Shown here: positions 36,901-44,272 of the stretch, one piece after another
How positions within the stretch are numbered: position 1 is the first letter of the stretch
Layout: each line of letters opens with the position of its first letter
Source of the DNA: Limnovirga soli
GTDB lineage: Bacteria > Bacteroidota > Bacteroidia > Chitinophagales > Chitinophagaceae
Direction of reading: 5' to 3'
DNA: 64,000 bases
NCBI RefSeq assembly: GCF_013106755.1
Contig: NZ_WHPF01000021.1
Span: forward strand, 1-64,000
Made by a program: the position numbers and the translations under genes
Notes under the pieces: generated by a model
Seen by the model: the letters and a program-made list of their open reading frames with translations, nothing else
Database searches by the model: none
What the model was told of the DNA's origin: nothing

Positions 36901-36995
36901 GCAAAAAAATCGTAGAAAGGTACAATGGCAAAATATGGGTTACCTCAACTCCCGGCAAGGGTTCATCCTTTTATTTTAGCCTACCAATTAAATAA
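33933..36995 (+). CDS. Six-PAS sensor histidine kinase
   Basis: A 1020-residue soluble kinase without signal peptide or membrane helices. Six PAS-type modules can be traced: about 40-100 (GICITDKDGFIVAINEAF), 150-220, 270-340, 405-515 (with PAC WRWMEDTITNLL), 530-640 (ISDQHGTILQVNDNF; PAC to ITNDISHRKEAE) and 650-770 (AIWDWDLVSHTKHW). The kinase core follows with H809 in IASHDLQEPLRM and the ATPase motifs NLVGNALKYQ, DNGIGL and GTGIGLAICKKI. The HDLQEPLR phosphoacceptor is the phytochrome-like class. It likely senses cytoplasmic small molecules, redox or light; no cofactor site is identified. It shares its strand with the next two genes, but 423 nt separate them. Confidence 0.92.
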   Translation: MNTRESNHFAFSKSTSEDARMALQNLLSTFSNTAKDAILAAIINNPNAGICITDKDGFIVAINEAFSTLSGYSKAELTGSYFTKFLPAATQKEQQLLYHKNGYKVPVFILDELLEKQAHNSYNITILTETKINGESINTHIANEKFRDIIGNAMHAFFIQSSTGAILENNDATLELFGYSAIELPQVNINELFDINSQEWQDIINTRANTGKAKGEVKAIKKNGEVFSCEIFTVAFTDKGNQQCIGNVVMDLSLIKKQAIELQQINHEMEIILDNTEEVFFVINTQLEILTFNKAAKIKTARFLNINLNKGLSFLALVPSKKQKLFANAFANLQMGKTIHTKHTFLYASEMACIYDIVFTPISDEYGNNNKFIVNARDITAEEIANREIKKSRHMIKLNERRYRALVENGADAVVILTEDAKPLYVSPSAYKILGYKEEDADHLDMFSLTHSEDIPYVIDVWQKVLENPGIPIRGYTSRILHKNGTWRWMEDTITNLLHDPSVNGIVDNFRDVTDKIEADEKLIKSFKEISDYKFALDESCIVDISDQHGTILQVNDNFVKISKYSAAEVVGKNHNIVNSGYHDKAFFENLWQTVNAGKVWRGEIRNKAKDGSLYWVDATIVPFLNEDGKPYQYLAITNDISHRKEAENALEISNERFELASKATSDAIWDWDLVSHTKHWGQGFTTLFGHTIEDHAYPYSWKEHIHPDDREEVVQSIYDAINGNGNIWNKEYRYLKYDGTYAFVHDKGLIVRNSQQKGIRMIGAINDISERKLAEQQLKELNLALSLKADELSTSNADLQAFAYIASHDLQEPLRMVTSFLDLLERKYGNKIDETSKQYIHFAVDGAERMKVLIKDLLAYSRVGTRALEIEKVNVSEVVEEIKQTLFNDFDDNKATLITENLPTYIMAGKTAFTQLLQNLVGNALKYQPPGNTPIIIITAEQQPNHWLFCVKDNGIGLDPKFYDKIFVVFQRLHNRDDYSGTGIGLAICKKIVERYNGKIWVTSTPGKGSSFYFSLPIK

Positions 36996-37418
36996 TTATA
37001 ACCGGCAAAAATTAATTATACAATCAATACCATATTGTAGTAATTTTAAAAAGATAAACATTTAAGTAGGTAAGTATTACAGGCTTAAGTATTATTTTCA
37101 AAAAAATTTAATTACCCTGTTAAAAACCTGCCGGTATTTGTTTACCAGCTTATAACCATAAATTAAGCATTCTTGTGTCACTCACTTGTACTGTAGATAC
37201 ATTATTCAACAGGCAAAAAAATTATAACTAATGAAGGCAACCAAATAGCAATCGTTTATTCAAAGGCAGCAAAACAAACAGGTATGCATTACTTTAACAC
37301 CATAGCCTTAACAAAAGCATGCAGGGTTTTATTACCATCTGCTTTTTGTTGTTATTACCTGCCAATTGAACTAACAATTACAAAAGCACCATTACTCAAC
37401 TAACCCTAACACCAACCT
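36996..37418. other. 423-nt AT-rich gap with a subfamily C repeat
   Basis: Holds the reverse subfamily C unit at 37172-37195 and otherwise AT-rich sequence upstream of the receiver-kinase gene. No gene or clear promoter box was recognised. Confidence 0.55.
37172..37195 (-). repeat. Dispersed repeat, subfamily C, reverse
   Basis: Starts CTTGTGTCACTCAC and ends TTGTACTGTA. All 24 nt are identical to 56977-57000. Relative to subfamily A it has three core substitutions. Confidence 0.75.
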
Positions 37419-39275
37419 ATGACAGAAAATAAAACACTAAAAGCACTTGTTGTAGAAGACAATGAAGGAGATTTCTTCCTGGTAAAAGAATACCTGAGGG
37501 AAGTATATACCACAATAAACGTTTCTCACGAAATTCTGCTGGCCGATGCCATTGTAAACCTCTCAATAAACAATTATGATGTTATTCTATTAGACCTTAC
37601 ATTACCAGATAGTAATGGCATGCACTCTATAAAAGAAATCATCGAAGCTGCCAAAGAAAGCCCGGTTATTGTACTTACCGGCTATGCAGATAAAAACTTT
37701 GCAGTAGATAGCTTAAAACTAAAAGTGCAGGATTATCTAATAAAAGATGAGGTAAACCCTGCCATCCTATTTAAAAGTATCAGCTACGCCATAGAAAGAA
37801 AAAGCATTATTAACCAAATAGAAACATCAGAAGAAAACTATAAATACCTTTTCGATCAAAACCCTATTCCATTATTCCTGTACGATCCGCAAAGTTTCGA
37901 AATTATCATGGTAAACGAATCGGCATTAAAACTTTACCAGTACGAAAGAGAAACATTCCTTAAATTAAGCATACTTGATATCAGACCCGAATCAGAAAAG
38001 GAACGTATCAGGGAATTTATCCAAAAAACCGAGTTCTCCTCAGGCATTCTCTTTACCGGCGAATGGAAACACCTAAAATCGGATGGCACTTTAATGGAGG
38101 TAGAAATTACCACCCACGATTTTATTTTTGAAGGCCGTCAATGCCGCCTCGCGGTTATTAACGATGTTACCGCCCGTAATAAAGCACGTCGCGATTTGGA
38201 ACAAAGTGAAAAAAGATTCAGGGCACTAATTGAAAACAGCAGCGATGGCTTATGTGTAATAAAAACCGATGGCACTGTTACAGATATCAGCCCTACGGGC
38301 AGAAGAATATTAGGACTTACCCAATACCAGCAAATCACCAATTTTAACTACGAAACGGTTCATCCAGATGATATTGATAACGTAGTTACCCTGTTCAACG
38401 AAATTATCCACCAGCCCGAAACCGTTAAAACAATGGAATTCAGGGTACATAACTCAAAAAAGGATTATATATGGCTGGAAGTTACTTTTAATAATCAACT
38501 GGCAGAACCTACTATTAATGCAGTTGTACTTAACTTTAAAGATGTTTCTCAAAGAAAACTGCAGGAACAGGAACGAACCGCTTTAATTGGAGAACTGGTT
38601 CAAAACAACCGGGACCTTAAACAGTTTTCCTTTATTACCTCCCACAACCTGCGTGCCCCATTAACCAACCTGATGGCCATAGCAGAATTGCTGGATATGA
38701 ATAAAATAAAAGACGAAACCACCCTGGAACTACTAAAGGGTTTTAAAATATCCACCATCCAGCTCAACGAAACATTAAATGACCTGATTAAAATACTTAT
38801 TGTAAAAGAAAACACTACCCAACAGGTAAAAAATATCTCTTTTGCAGATACTTTTAGTACCGTAAAAAATACGCTGGAAAGCGTCATCACAAAATCTGGC
38901 GCCATTATAACAACCGATTTTTCTCAGGCGCCGCAGGCATTATTTAAACTGGCATATATGGAAAGCGTTTTTAATAACCTCATATCCAATGCCATCAAAT
39001 ATGCCCACCCGGGCAGAGTACCAGAAATACATATTTACTCAACCTTTAATAATAAAACCACACAATTAATCTTCCACGATAATGGTTCCGGTTTCGATAT
39101 GGAGAAAGTAAAAGACAAATTATTTGGCCTTTACCAGCGTTTTCATAATAATAGCGATAAAGGAATTGGTCTTTATCTCATACATTCGCAAATAACAGCC
39201 TTGGGAGGTTCCATAGAAGCTGAGAGTACCGAGCATGCCGGCACAACATTTACCATCTCGTTTAAAAATAGTTAG
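37419..39275 (+). CDS. Receiver-PAS-PAS histidine kinase
   Basis: A 618-residue soluble protein. An N-terminal receiver (positions 8-130) has acidic VVEDNEGD, phosphoacceptor D59 in VILLDLTLPD and the VLTGYAD and K-containing VQDYLIKDEV sites. Two PAS domains follow (about 143-250 and 265-385). The kinase has phosphoacceptor H409 in ITSHNLRAPLTN and ATPase motifs VFNNLISNAIKYAHP, FHDNGSGFD and KGIGLYLIHSQI. The HNLRAPL form of the H-box, common in Bacteroidota, lacks the usual acidic residue after the histidine. Receiver-first kinases act as mid-relay components. The next gene, a CheY-like receiver starting 3 nt after this stop, is the likely partner. Confidence 0.9.
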   Translation: MTENKTLKALVVEDNEGDFFLVKEYLREVYTTINVSHEILLADAIVNLSINNYDVILLDLTLPDSNGMHSIKEIIEAAKESPVIVLTGYADKNFAVDSLKLKVQDYLIKDEVNPAILFKSISYAIERKSIINQIETSEENYKYLFDQNPIPLFLYDPQSFEIIMVNESALKLYQYERETFLKLSILDIRPESEKERIREFIQKTEFSSGILFTGEWKHLKSDGTLMEVEITTHDFIFEGRQCRLAVINDVTARNKARRDLEQSEKRFRALIENSSDGLCVIKTDGTVTDISPTGRRILGLTQYQQITNFNYETVHPDDIDNVVTLFNEIIHQPETVKTMEFRVHNSKKDYIWLEVTFNNQLAEPTINAVVLNFKDVSQRKLQEQERTALIGELVQNNRDLKQFSFITSHNLRAPLTNLMAIAELLDMNKIKDETTLELLKGFKISTIQLNETLNDLIKILIVKENTTQQVKNISFADTFSTVKNTLESVITKSGAIITTDFSQAPQALFKLAYMESVFNNLISNAIKYAHPGRVPEIHIYSTFNNKTTQLIFHDNGSGFDMEKVKDKLFGLYQRFHNNSDKGIGLYLIHSQITALGGSIEAESTEHAGTTFTISFKNS

Positions 39276-39278
39276 ATT

Positions 39279-39707
39279 ATGATACACAAGGTAATGTGCA
39301 TAGATGACGACACAATTACACTGCGATTATGCCAGATTATTTTAGAAAAGGCCAACTTTTGCGATGAAATTATAACAGTAGAAAACGGCGAACTGGCCCT
39401 TGAATATTTCGAAATACAAAATGCATTACCTGCCCCTCAACAAAAATTACCCGGCTTAATTTTTCTGGATTTAAATATGCCTGTGATGGACGGATGGGAA
39501 TTTCTGGACAGTTTTTCAGACAAATTCTCTTTGTTTCAGCAGGAAGTAAAAATCATCATTCTTTCCTCCAGCGTTAACCCGCAAGACAAAATAAAAGCTG
39601 ATAACAACCCCAATGTAATTTGTTTTATTTCAAAACCATTAAGCATTTCAGGACTTAACAATTTAAAAGAAATCCCAGATTTAAGATCATTTTTCTCTGC
39701 CAGTTAA
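39279..39707 (+). CDS. Single-domain CheY-like response regulator
   Basis: A 142-residue receiver with no output domain. Acidic pair DDD at 9-11, phosphoacceptor D64 in IFLDLNMPVMDGWEF, the IILSSS switch threonine/serine position and the conserved lysine in CFISKPLS are all present. It begins 3 nt after the upstream kinase stop, so the two are probably translated together. With no output domain it should act by protein contact or as a phosphate shuttle. Confidence 0.9.
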   Translation: MIHKVMCIDDDTITLRLCQIILEKANFCDEIITVENGELALEYFEIQNALPAPQQKLPGLIFLDLNMPVMDGWEFLDSFSDKFSLFQQEVKIIILSSSVNPQDKIKADNNPNVICFISKPLSISGLNNLKEIPDLRSFFSAS

Positions 39708-39735
39708 ATAGTTATGTACCGGGCCAATAGCAGGT

Positions 39736-39852
39736 GGCATCGCCGCTTGCGTCGCACTCTTCAGGGTTCTGTACTATAAGGGGCAATTCGTTTTGCATTG
39801 CTGCGCTTACTGCTGCAATACATTCCACCGCACAAGTGTGCGACGCAACGGC
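39736..39852. repeat. Head-to-head A pair (39736-39769 reverse, 39830-39852 forward)
   Basis: The left unit has GGCATCGCCG, CTTGCGTCGCAC, then TCTTCAGGGTTC. The right unit has GCACAAG, GTGCGACG, CAA, CGGC. An outer ACCGGGCC motif is near 39719 and ATGCCGGGTTC near 39870. The pair occupies the gap between convergent regulator genes. Confidence 0.9.
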
Positions 39853-39892
39853 TGCTAAATAGTATTACTAATGCCGGGTTCAAAAAAATGTA

Positions 39893-40600
39893 TTAATCAG
39901 TAAACTTATACCCCATACCCCTTACAGAGTGTATATGTTTGGGGTTGCGGCTATCTGGCTCGAAATATTTTCTAAAGCTTAAAATAAAATTATCAATAGT
40001 GCGGGTGGTAGGGTACACGTTGTAGCCCCATACCATTTGCAGTATTTTTTCGCGGGTAACCACATCGTTTTTATTTTCTATCAACAGTTTTAATAATTGG
40101 GTTTCTTTTTTACTTAAATCTACCAATGCACCTGTATGCGTGGTAGCTTGCTGTGCCTTAAAATCGATGGTATTACCGGCAAAAGAATAGGTATCACCCA
40201 CCGTTTCCTTCACCTGAATTTTCTTGTTTTTCTCAATTAACTTCTCTACCCTCAACAACAATTCTTCCAGGTTAAAGGGTTTGGTAAGGTAATCATCAGC
40301 CCCTTTTTTTAATCCCAAAACCCTGTCGCTACCCGTGTTTCGGGCACTTAAAATTAAAATGGGCACATCATTTTGTTGCACACGAATATGCTCGGTAACG
40401 GTAATACCGTCAATGCCCGGCAGCATAATATCCATTATAATCAGGTCAAAATATTCGTTTTGCACGGCTTTTAATGCCGCATTGCCATCAAAGGCCGAGG
40501 TTACTTCATAACCTTCAATCTCCAGATTTAATTTAAGGGTTTCGTGAAGATTTTCTTCATCCTCCACTACCAGTATACTTGCTTTTGTTTCGGCACTCAT
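39893..40600 (-). CDS. OmpR/PhoB-type response regulator
   Basis: A 235-residue cytosolic regulator. The receiver has acidic VVEDEEN, phosphoacceptor D57 in IIMDIMLPGIDG, SARN switch serine and conserved lysine in DDYLTKPFN. The C-terminal winged helix contains KKETQLLKLL and the RTIDNFILSFRKYFEPD recognition region. Its start overlaps the kinase stop by 4 nt (ATGA), a coupled kinase/regulator pair of RprX/RprY-like design. Target genes are not identifiable here. Confidence 0.93.
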   Translation of the reverse strand: MSAETKASILVVEDEENLHETLKLNLEIEGYEVTSAFDGNAALKAVQNEYFDLIIMDIMLPGIDGITVTEHIRVQQNDVPILILSARNTGSDRVLGLKKGADDYLTKPFNLEELLLRVEKLIEKNKKIQVKETVGDTYSFAGNTIDFKAQQATTHTGALVDLSKKETQLLKLLIENKNDVVTREKILQMVWGYNVYPTTRTIDNFILSFRKYFEPDSRNPKHIHSVRGMGYKFTD

Positions 40601-41577
40601 ATGCTTTGCAGAATTACGGTAAAAATGCTGCCTTGCGGCAAATTATCTTTTATAAGAATTTGTGCTTTGTGATCTTGCACTATGCGTTTACAAAGATATA
40701 AACCCAATCCCGTACCTTTTGTAGTACGGGTAGCTTCATTGCCCGAGCGGTAAAATTTTTCAAAAATTTTTTTCTTTTCTGCATCTGCAATACCCATGCC
40801 CTCATCAGCAATGGTTAAAACAATTTGGTTATTTTGCTGATTAAGTGATATACTTACCGGCGCCGGAGTTGGGGAATATTTAATAGCATTTTCAATTAGG
40901 TTGTTTAGCAGCAATTGCAGCAACATATTTTCGCCCCATACAAAAAGCCCTGGAGTTACTTCTACTTTAAACGATCTTTTTGTAAACCGGGATGTAAACT
41001 CATTAGCTATTTGTGTAACCAATTGGCTAATATCTACCTGCTGGTTATTAAGGCTATATTTTCCCGCCTCCAGCTGGGAGGCAATTAATATATTATTGGT
41101 AAGAATATTTAAGCGGTTGGTTTCCTGTATGGCAACTGTTAACAGCTTTTGTTGCTGGGCTTCATCCAACTTTCTTTTTTGTAATGTTTCCAGGTTTAAT
41201 TGGGTTATTGCAATTGGGGTTTTTAATTCATGGGTTACAGCCATCATAAAATTCTGCTGCTGTTGCGATAGCTTTATTTGCTTACGGGTAGCCCTGTATA
41301 CAAATACAGCACCTACCAAAATAAGTATCAAAAAAATAGAACCTTCTCCAATATATTGTGCAGTTTTTCTTTGCCTTTCATCGGCAATAATGGCTAGTTT
41401 TTGTTCGTAGGCGGGGTCATCCTTTTTTATTTCGGCCAGTTTCAAATCAAACATTTTATGGTTCTGTGTTTCCAGCGAAATAAACCACCAAACCAGTGCT
41501 GCCACTATATATGCCAGCAAAAAAAGGTATACCCAGGTTATTAATGTAAGTTTTTGTTTTCTTATTCCTGCTATCAT
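40597..41577 (-). CDS. Membrane sensor histidine kinase partner
   Basis: A 326-residue kinase with two membrane helices (about 12-32 and 75-94) and a short periplasmic loop of about 40 residues. There is no separate HAMP domain. HisKA has H116 in MMAVTHELKTPIAI; ATPase motifs are LLNNLIENAIKYSP, ADEGMGIAD and GTGLGLYLCKRI. The small loop suggests sensing within or close to the membrane. A LacI-type palindrome lies just upstream, between this gene and the divergent sucrose module. Confidence 0.92.
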   Translation of the reverse strand: MIAGIRKQKLTLITWVYLFLLAYIVAALVWWFISLETQNHKMFDLKLAEIKKDDPAYEQKLAIIADERQRKTAQYIGEGSIFLILILVGAVFVYRATRKQIKLSQQQQNFMMAVTHELKTPIAITQLNLETLQKRKLDEAQQQKLLTVAIQETNRLNILTNNILIASQLEAGKYSLNNQQVDISQLVTQIANEFTSRFTKRSFKVEVTPGLFVWGENMLLQLLLNNLIENAIKYSPTPAPVSISLNQQNNQIVLTIADEGMGIADAEKKKIFEKFYRSGNEATRTTKGTGLGLYLCKRIVQDHKAQILIKDNLPQGSIFTVILQSI

Positions 41578-41593
41578 GCTAAAAGTTGTTCAC

Positions 41594-41614
41594 CGCAAAC
41601 GTTTGAAACAAACG
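41594..41614. promoter_or_regulatory. LacI-family-like palindromic operator
   Basis: The sequence CGCAAACGTTTGAAAC contains perfect CAAACGTTTG (41596-41605), with the central CG expected of LacI/PurR/GalR operators. An overlapping CGTTTG-AAA-CAAACG (41600-41614) is a second palindrome. It lies in the 148-nt divergent space between the sensor kinase start and the sugar transporter start. A regulator gene of the LacI family is not present in the window. Confidence 0.5.
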
Positions 41615-41725
41615 GTACAAATGTATAACTGATTTCATTCTTAAATGATTCTTATATATTGTAACACTATAGTATATTTAATAGATAACGGTTGTTCAAT
41701 TTACAGCATTAACCATTTTTGGCAT

Positions 41726-43072
41726 ATGAAATTTACAAAACCTTCGCTTACATTTTGGCAAATCATCAACATGAATGTTGGCTTTTTTGGTATTCAATAC
41801 AGTTTTGCCCTGCAGCAAAATGCAGTAAACCCAATCTATAAATTCTTGGGTGCCCAAAATGGCGATTTACCCATGTTGCAAATTGCCGGCCCCGTAACCG
41901 GTTTACTTATACAACCTATTATTGGCGCTATGAGCGATAAAACCTGGCATCCGCGCTGGGGCCGCCGTAAGCCCTATTTTCTTATTGGCGCCATATTTTG
42001 CAGTATTTGTTTATTCCTGTTTCCATTTAGCAGTGCTTTATGGATGGCGGTTGGTTTGTTGTGGATTTTAGATGCTGCCAATAACACGGCCATGGAGCCT
42101 TACCGCGCCTTTGTGGCCGATAAATTAAACACCGAACAACAACCCACCGGCTTTCTGGCACAAAGTTTTTTTACCGGTTTTGGACAAACACTGGGCACTT
42201 TATCGCTATTCCTTTTTCAGTTAATTCCTTTTCTTACTACCGAAAATAGCAATGGTATCCCCTATTGGGTGTATGCTTCCTTTTTCTTTGGCGCCTTTTG
42301 CAGTATTACCAGTGTAATGTGGAGTAATAAAACAACACCTGAAATTCCACCAACCCCCGAAGAGCTTGCCGAACTTAGAAGCAAAAAAATTAGCATTGCC
42401 ACCCCTTTTATAGAAATTTTTGAAGCTATTAAAGATATGCCCGCCAATATGTGGCGGCTGTTTTGTGTGTACCTGTTTCAATGGTTTGCGCTTAAGTGTT
42501 ACTGGGATTATAAGGACCTTACCATTGCCCAAACTATATTTCATACCACCGATAGTTCCGCTGCCAATAAAACCTATCAGGAAGCTGTTGGCTGGGGCGG
42601 ACTAATCAGCGGCTGGACCAATATTATTACCTTTCTCTCTGCCTTTGTACTCGTTTGGTTTGCCCGAAAAAAAGGGGCCAAAATGGTACATAGCGTTTGC
42701 TTATTAATGGCGGCAGCGGCATTGTTTACGTTCCCGCATATTGACAATAAATACCTGGTTTTTTTACCTTTAATTGGCTTTGGTATTGCCTGGGCAAGTA
42801 TGATGGGAGTACCCTATTTGTTAATTGTAAACGATATTCCAAAAAGCAGGTATGGGGTGTATATGGGTATAATTAACATGATGATTGTGATACCCATGCT
42901 TATTTACTCGTTAACATTTGGCGCTATTTTTAATAATTTTCTTAACCAGGAACCTATTAATGCCATTTATTTCAGCGCCAGTTTTTTGTTAATTGCCTCG
43001 TTGCTAACCCTGCTAATTAAAAGCAAAAAAGTGGCCGACGATGCTGTTATACCAATGGGCGGCGGACATTAA
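41726..43072 (+). CDS. SLC45-like MFS sugar transporter
   Basis: A 448-residue inner-membrane carrier with about twelve predicted helices. It carries the SLC45/SUT-type signature [12 protein letters not shown] after helix 2 and the [13 protein letters not shown] loop. The family moves sucrose or maltose-type disaccharides, usually with protons. The ATG at 41726 ([13 protein letters not shown]) matches the family start; the frame reaches 41645 without conserved sequence. It leads the operon-like set with fructokinase and amylosucrase, which points to sucrose as substrate. Confidence 0.85.
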   Translation: MKFTKPSLTFWQIINMNVGFFGIQYSFALQQNAVNPIYKFLGAQNGDLPMLQIAGPVTGLLIQPIIGAMSDKTWHPRWGRRKPYFLIGAIFCSICLFLFPFSSALWMAVGLLWILDAANNTAMEPYRAFVADKLNTEQQPTGFLAQSFFTGFGQTLGTLSLFLFQLIPFLTTENSNGIPYWVYASFFFGAFCSITSVMWSNKTTPEIPPTPEELAELRSKKISIATPFIEIFEAIKDMPANMWRLFCVYLFQWFALKCYWDYKDLTIAQTIFHTTDSSAANKTYQEAVGWGGLISGWTNIITFLSAFVLVWFARKKGAKMVHSVCLLMAAAALFTFPHIDNKYLVFLPLIGFGIAWASMMGVPYLLIVNDIPKSRYGVYMGIINMMIVIPMLIYSLTFGAIFNNFLNQEPINAIYFSASFLLIASLLTLLIKSKKVADDAVIPMGGGH

Positions 43073-43113
43073 TAAAAGGCAATATTTGGTAGCCTGCAGT
43101 GGTGCAATTATGA

Positions 43114-43261
43114 AGCTTTACTTGCGTCGCACACTGCAGGGTTCGGATAATAACCGGGCAAAAAAGCAAAGCGTAGTAAAGAACAGAAATTTTTGTATTT
43201 GCCTTTGGCAGTTAAGTTGCCACACAATCCAAACGTACAGGAGTGCGACGCAACGGATGCC
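43114..43261. repeat. Head-to-head A pair (43114-43146 reverse, 43235-43261 forward)
   Basis: The left unit is AGCTTTA, CTTGCGTCGCAC, ACTGCAGGGTTCGG. The right unit is GTACAG, GAGTGCGACG, CAA, CGGATGCC. They lie between the transporter stop and the fructokinase start, so the sucrose module is interrupted by a repeat. Confidence 0.9.
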
Positions 43262-43306
43262 ACATACTGATTAATAAGTTGGGCTAAAAAGATAAAAAAT
43301 ATAACC

Positions 43307-44257
43307 ATGAAAATATTATGTATTGGTGAAGCTTTAATAGATATGATTTGTGTTGACAAAGGCAAATCCCTCACCGAAGGCAACAATTTTCTAAAGAAAG
43401 CCGGTGGTGCGCCAACTAATGTTGCGGCAGCTATTGCAGCCCTGGGCGGAGAGGTAGAACTGGCCGCTAAAGTTGGTATAGACCCTTTTGGTACGCACAT
43501 GATTGAGGTAATGGAATCGTTTAAGGTTAGTACCAAATGGGTGTTTAGGGATGAGCAATACTTTACCACATTTGCTTTTGTATCGCTGATGGAAAATGGC
43601 GAACGCGATTTCTATTTTAACCGTGGTGCAGATGGGCAACTAACTGCTGATGAAATAGAAGCCATAGACCTTAGCGGTGTTTCTATTATTCACTTTGGCT
43701 CGGCAACAGCATTTTTACCCGGCCCCTTGCAAGCAGCCTATGTGCATTTGCTGCAAAAAGCCTTAAAACAAAATATATACATCAGTTTCGACCCCAATTA
43801 CAGGCACTTACTTATTAAAAACGATACCGCATCATTTATCAACCAATGCTGGCATTTTTTAGAAAATTGCCACTTTTTTAAAGTAAGCGATGAGGAAGCC
43901 ATGCTACTTACCGCCACCCAAACATTGGATGAGGCTGTAGCAGCTTTACTGGTAAAAACAACTGCTGTTTTTACCATTACATTAGGTAAAGAAGGTACTT
44001 TACTGGGCCTGAATAATACAACCACCATTATACCAAGTATATCGGTACAACCGGTAGACACCACCGGGGCAGGAGATGCTTTTGTTGGGGCTGCCTTGTA
44101 CCAGCTAAAAGATTTTTCTGTTGCGCAAATACAATCGCTTACAGCTGCAGACTGGCATAAAATAATCAGCAACGCCAATAAAGCCGGTGCCCGCACCTGC
44201 GAATATTTGGGCGCTATGGAAGCTTTTAAACATTTAAGCAACGATATTTTTAATTAA
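43307..44257 (+). CDS. PfkB-family fructokinase
   Basis: A 316-residue ribokinase-fold sugar kinase. Start motif GEALIDMICVDKG, KAGGAPTNVAAAIAALGG (family signature 1) and the catalytic DTTGAGDAFVGAALYQ (about 253-268, signature 2) are intact, with FNRGADGQLT aiding the substrate lid. The sequence is typical of fructokinases, and its place between a sucrose-type transporter and amylosucrase supports fructose as substrate. The gene ends 15 nt before the amylosucrase start. Confidence 0.88.
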   Translation: MKILCIGEALIDMICVDKGKSLTEGNNFLKKAGGAPTNVAAAIAALGGEVELAAKVGIDPFGTHMIEVMESFKVSTKWVFRDEQYFTTFAFVSLMENGERDFYFNRGADGQLTADEIEAIDLSGVSIIHFGSATAFLPGPLQAAYVHLLQKALKQNIYISFDPNYRHLLIKNDTASFINQCWHFLENCHFFKVSDEEAMLLTATQTLDEAVAALLVKTTAVFTITLGKEGTLLGLNNTTTIIPSISVQPVDTTGAGDAFVGAALYQLKDFSVAQIQSLTAADWHKIISNANKAGARTCEYLGAMEAFKHLSNDIFN

Positions 44258-44272
44258 GCCTTATTTAGATTT

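Noticed and set aside
41645-41725. 27-residue upstream extension of the SLC45-like transporter
   Set aside because: The extension does not resemble the family and includes likely promoter sequence.
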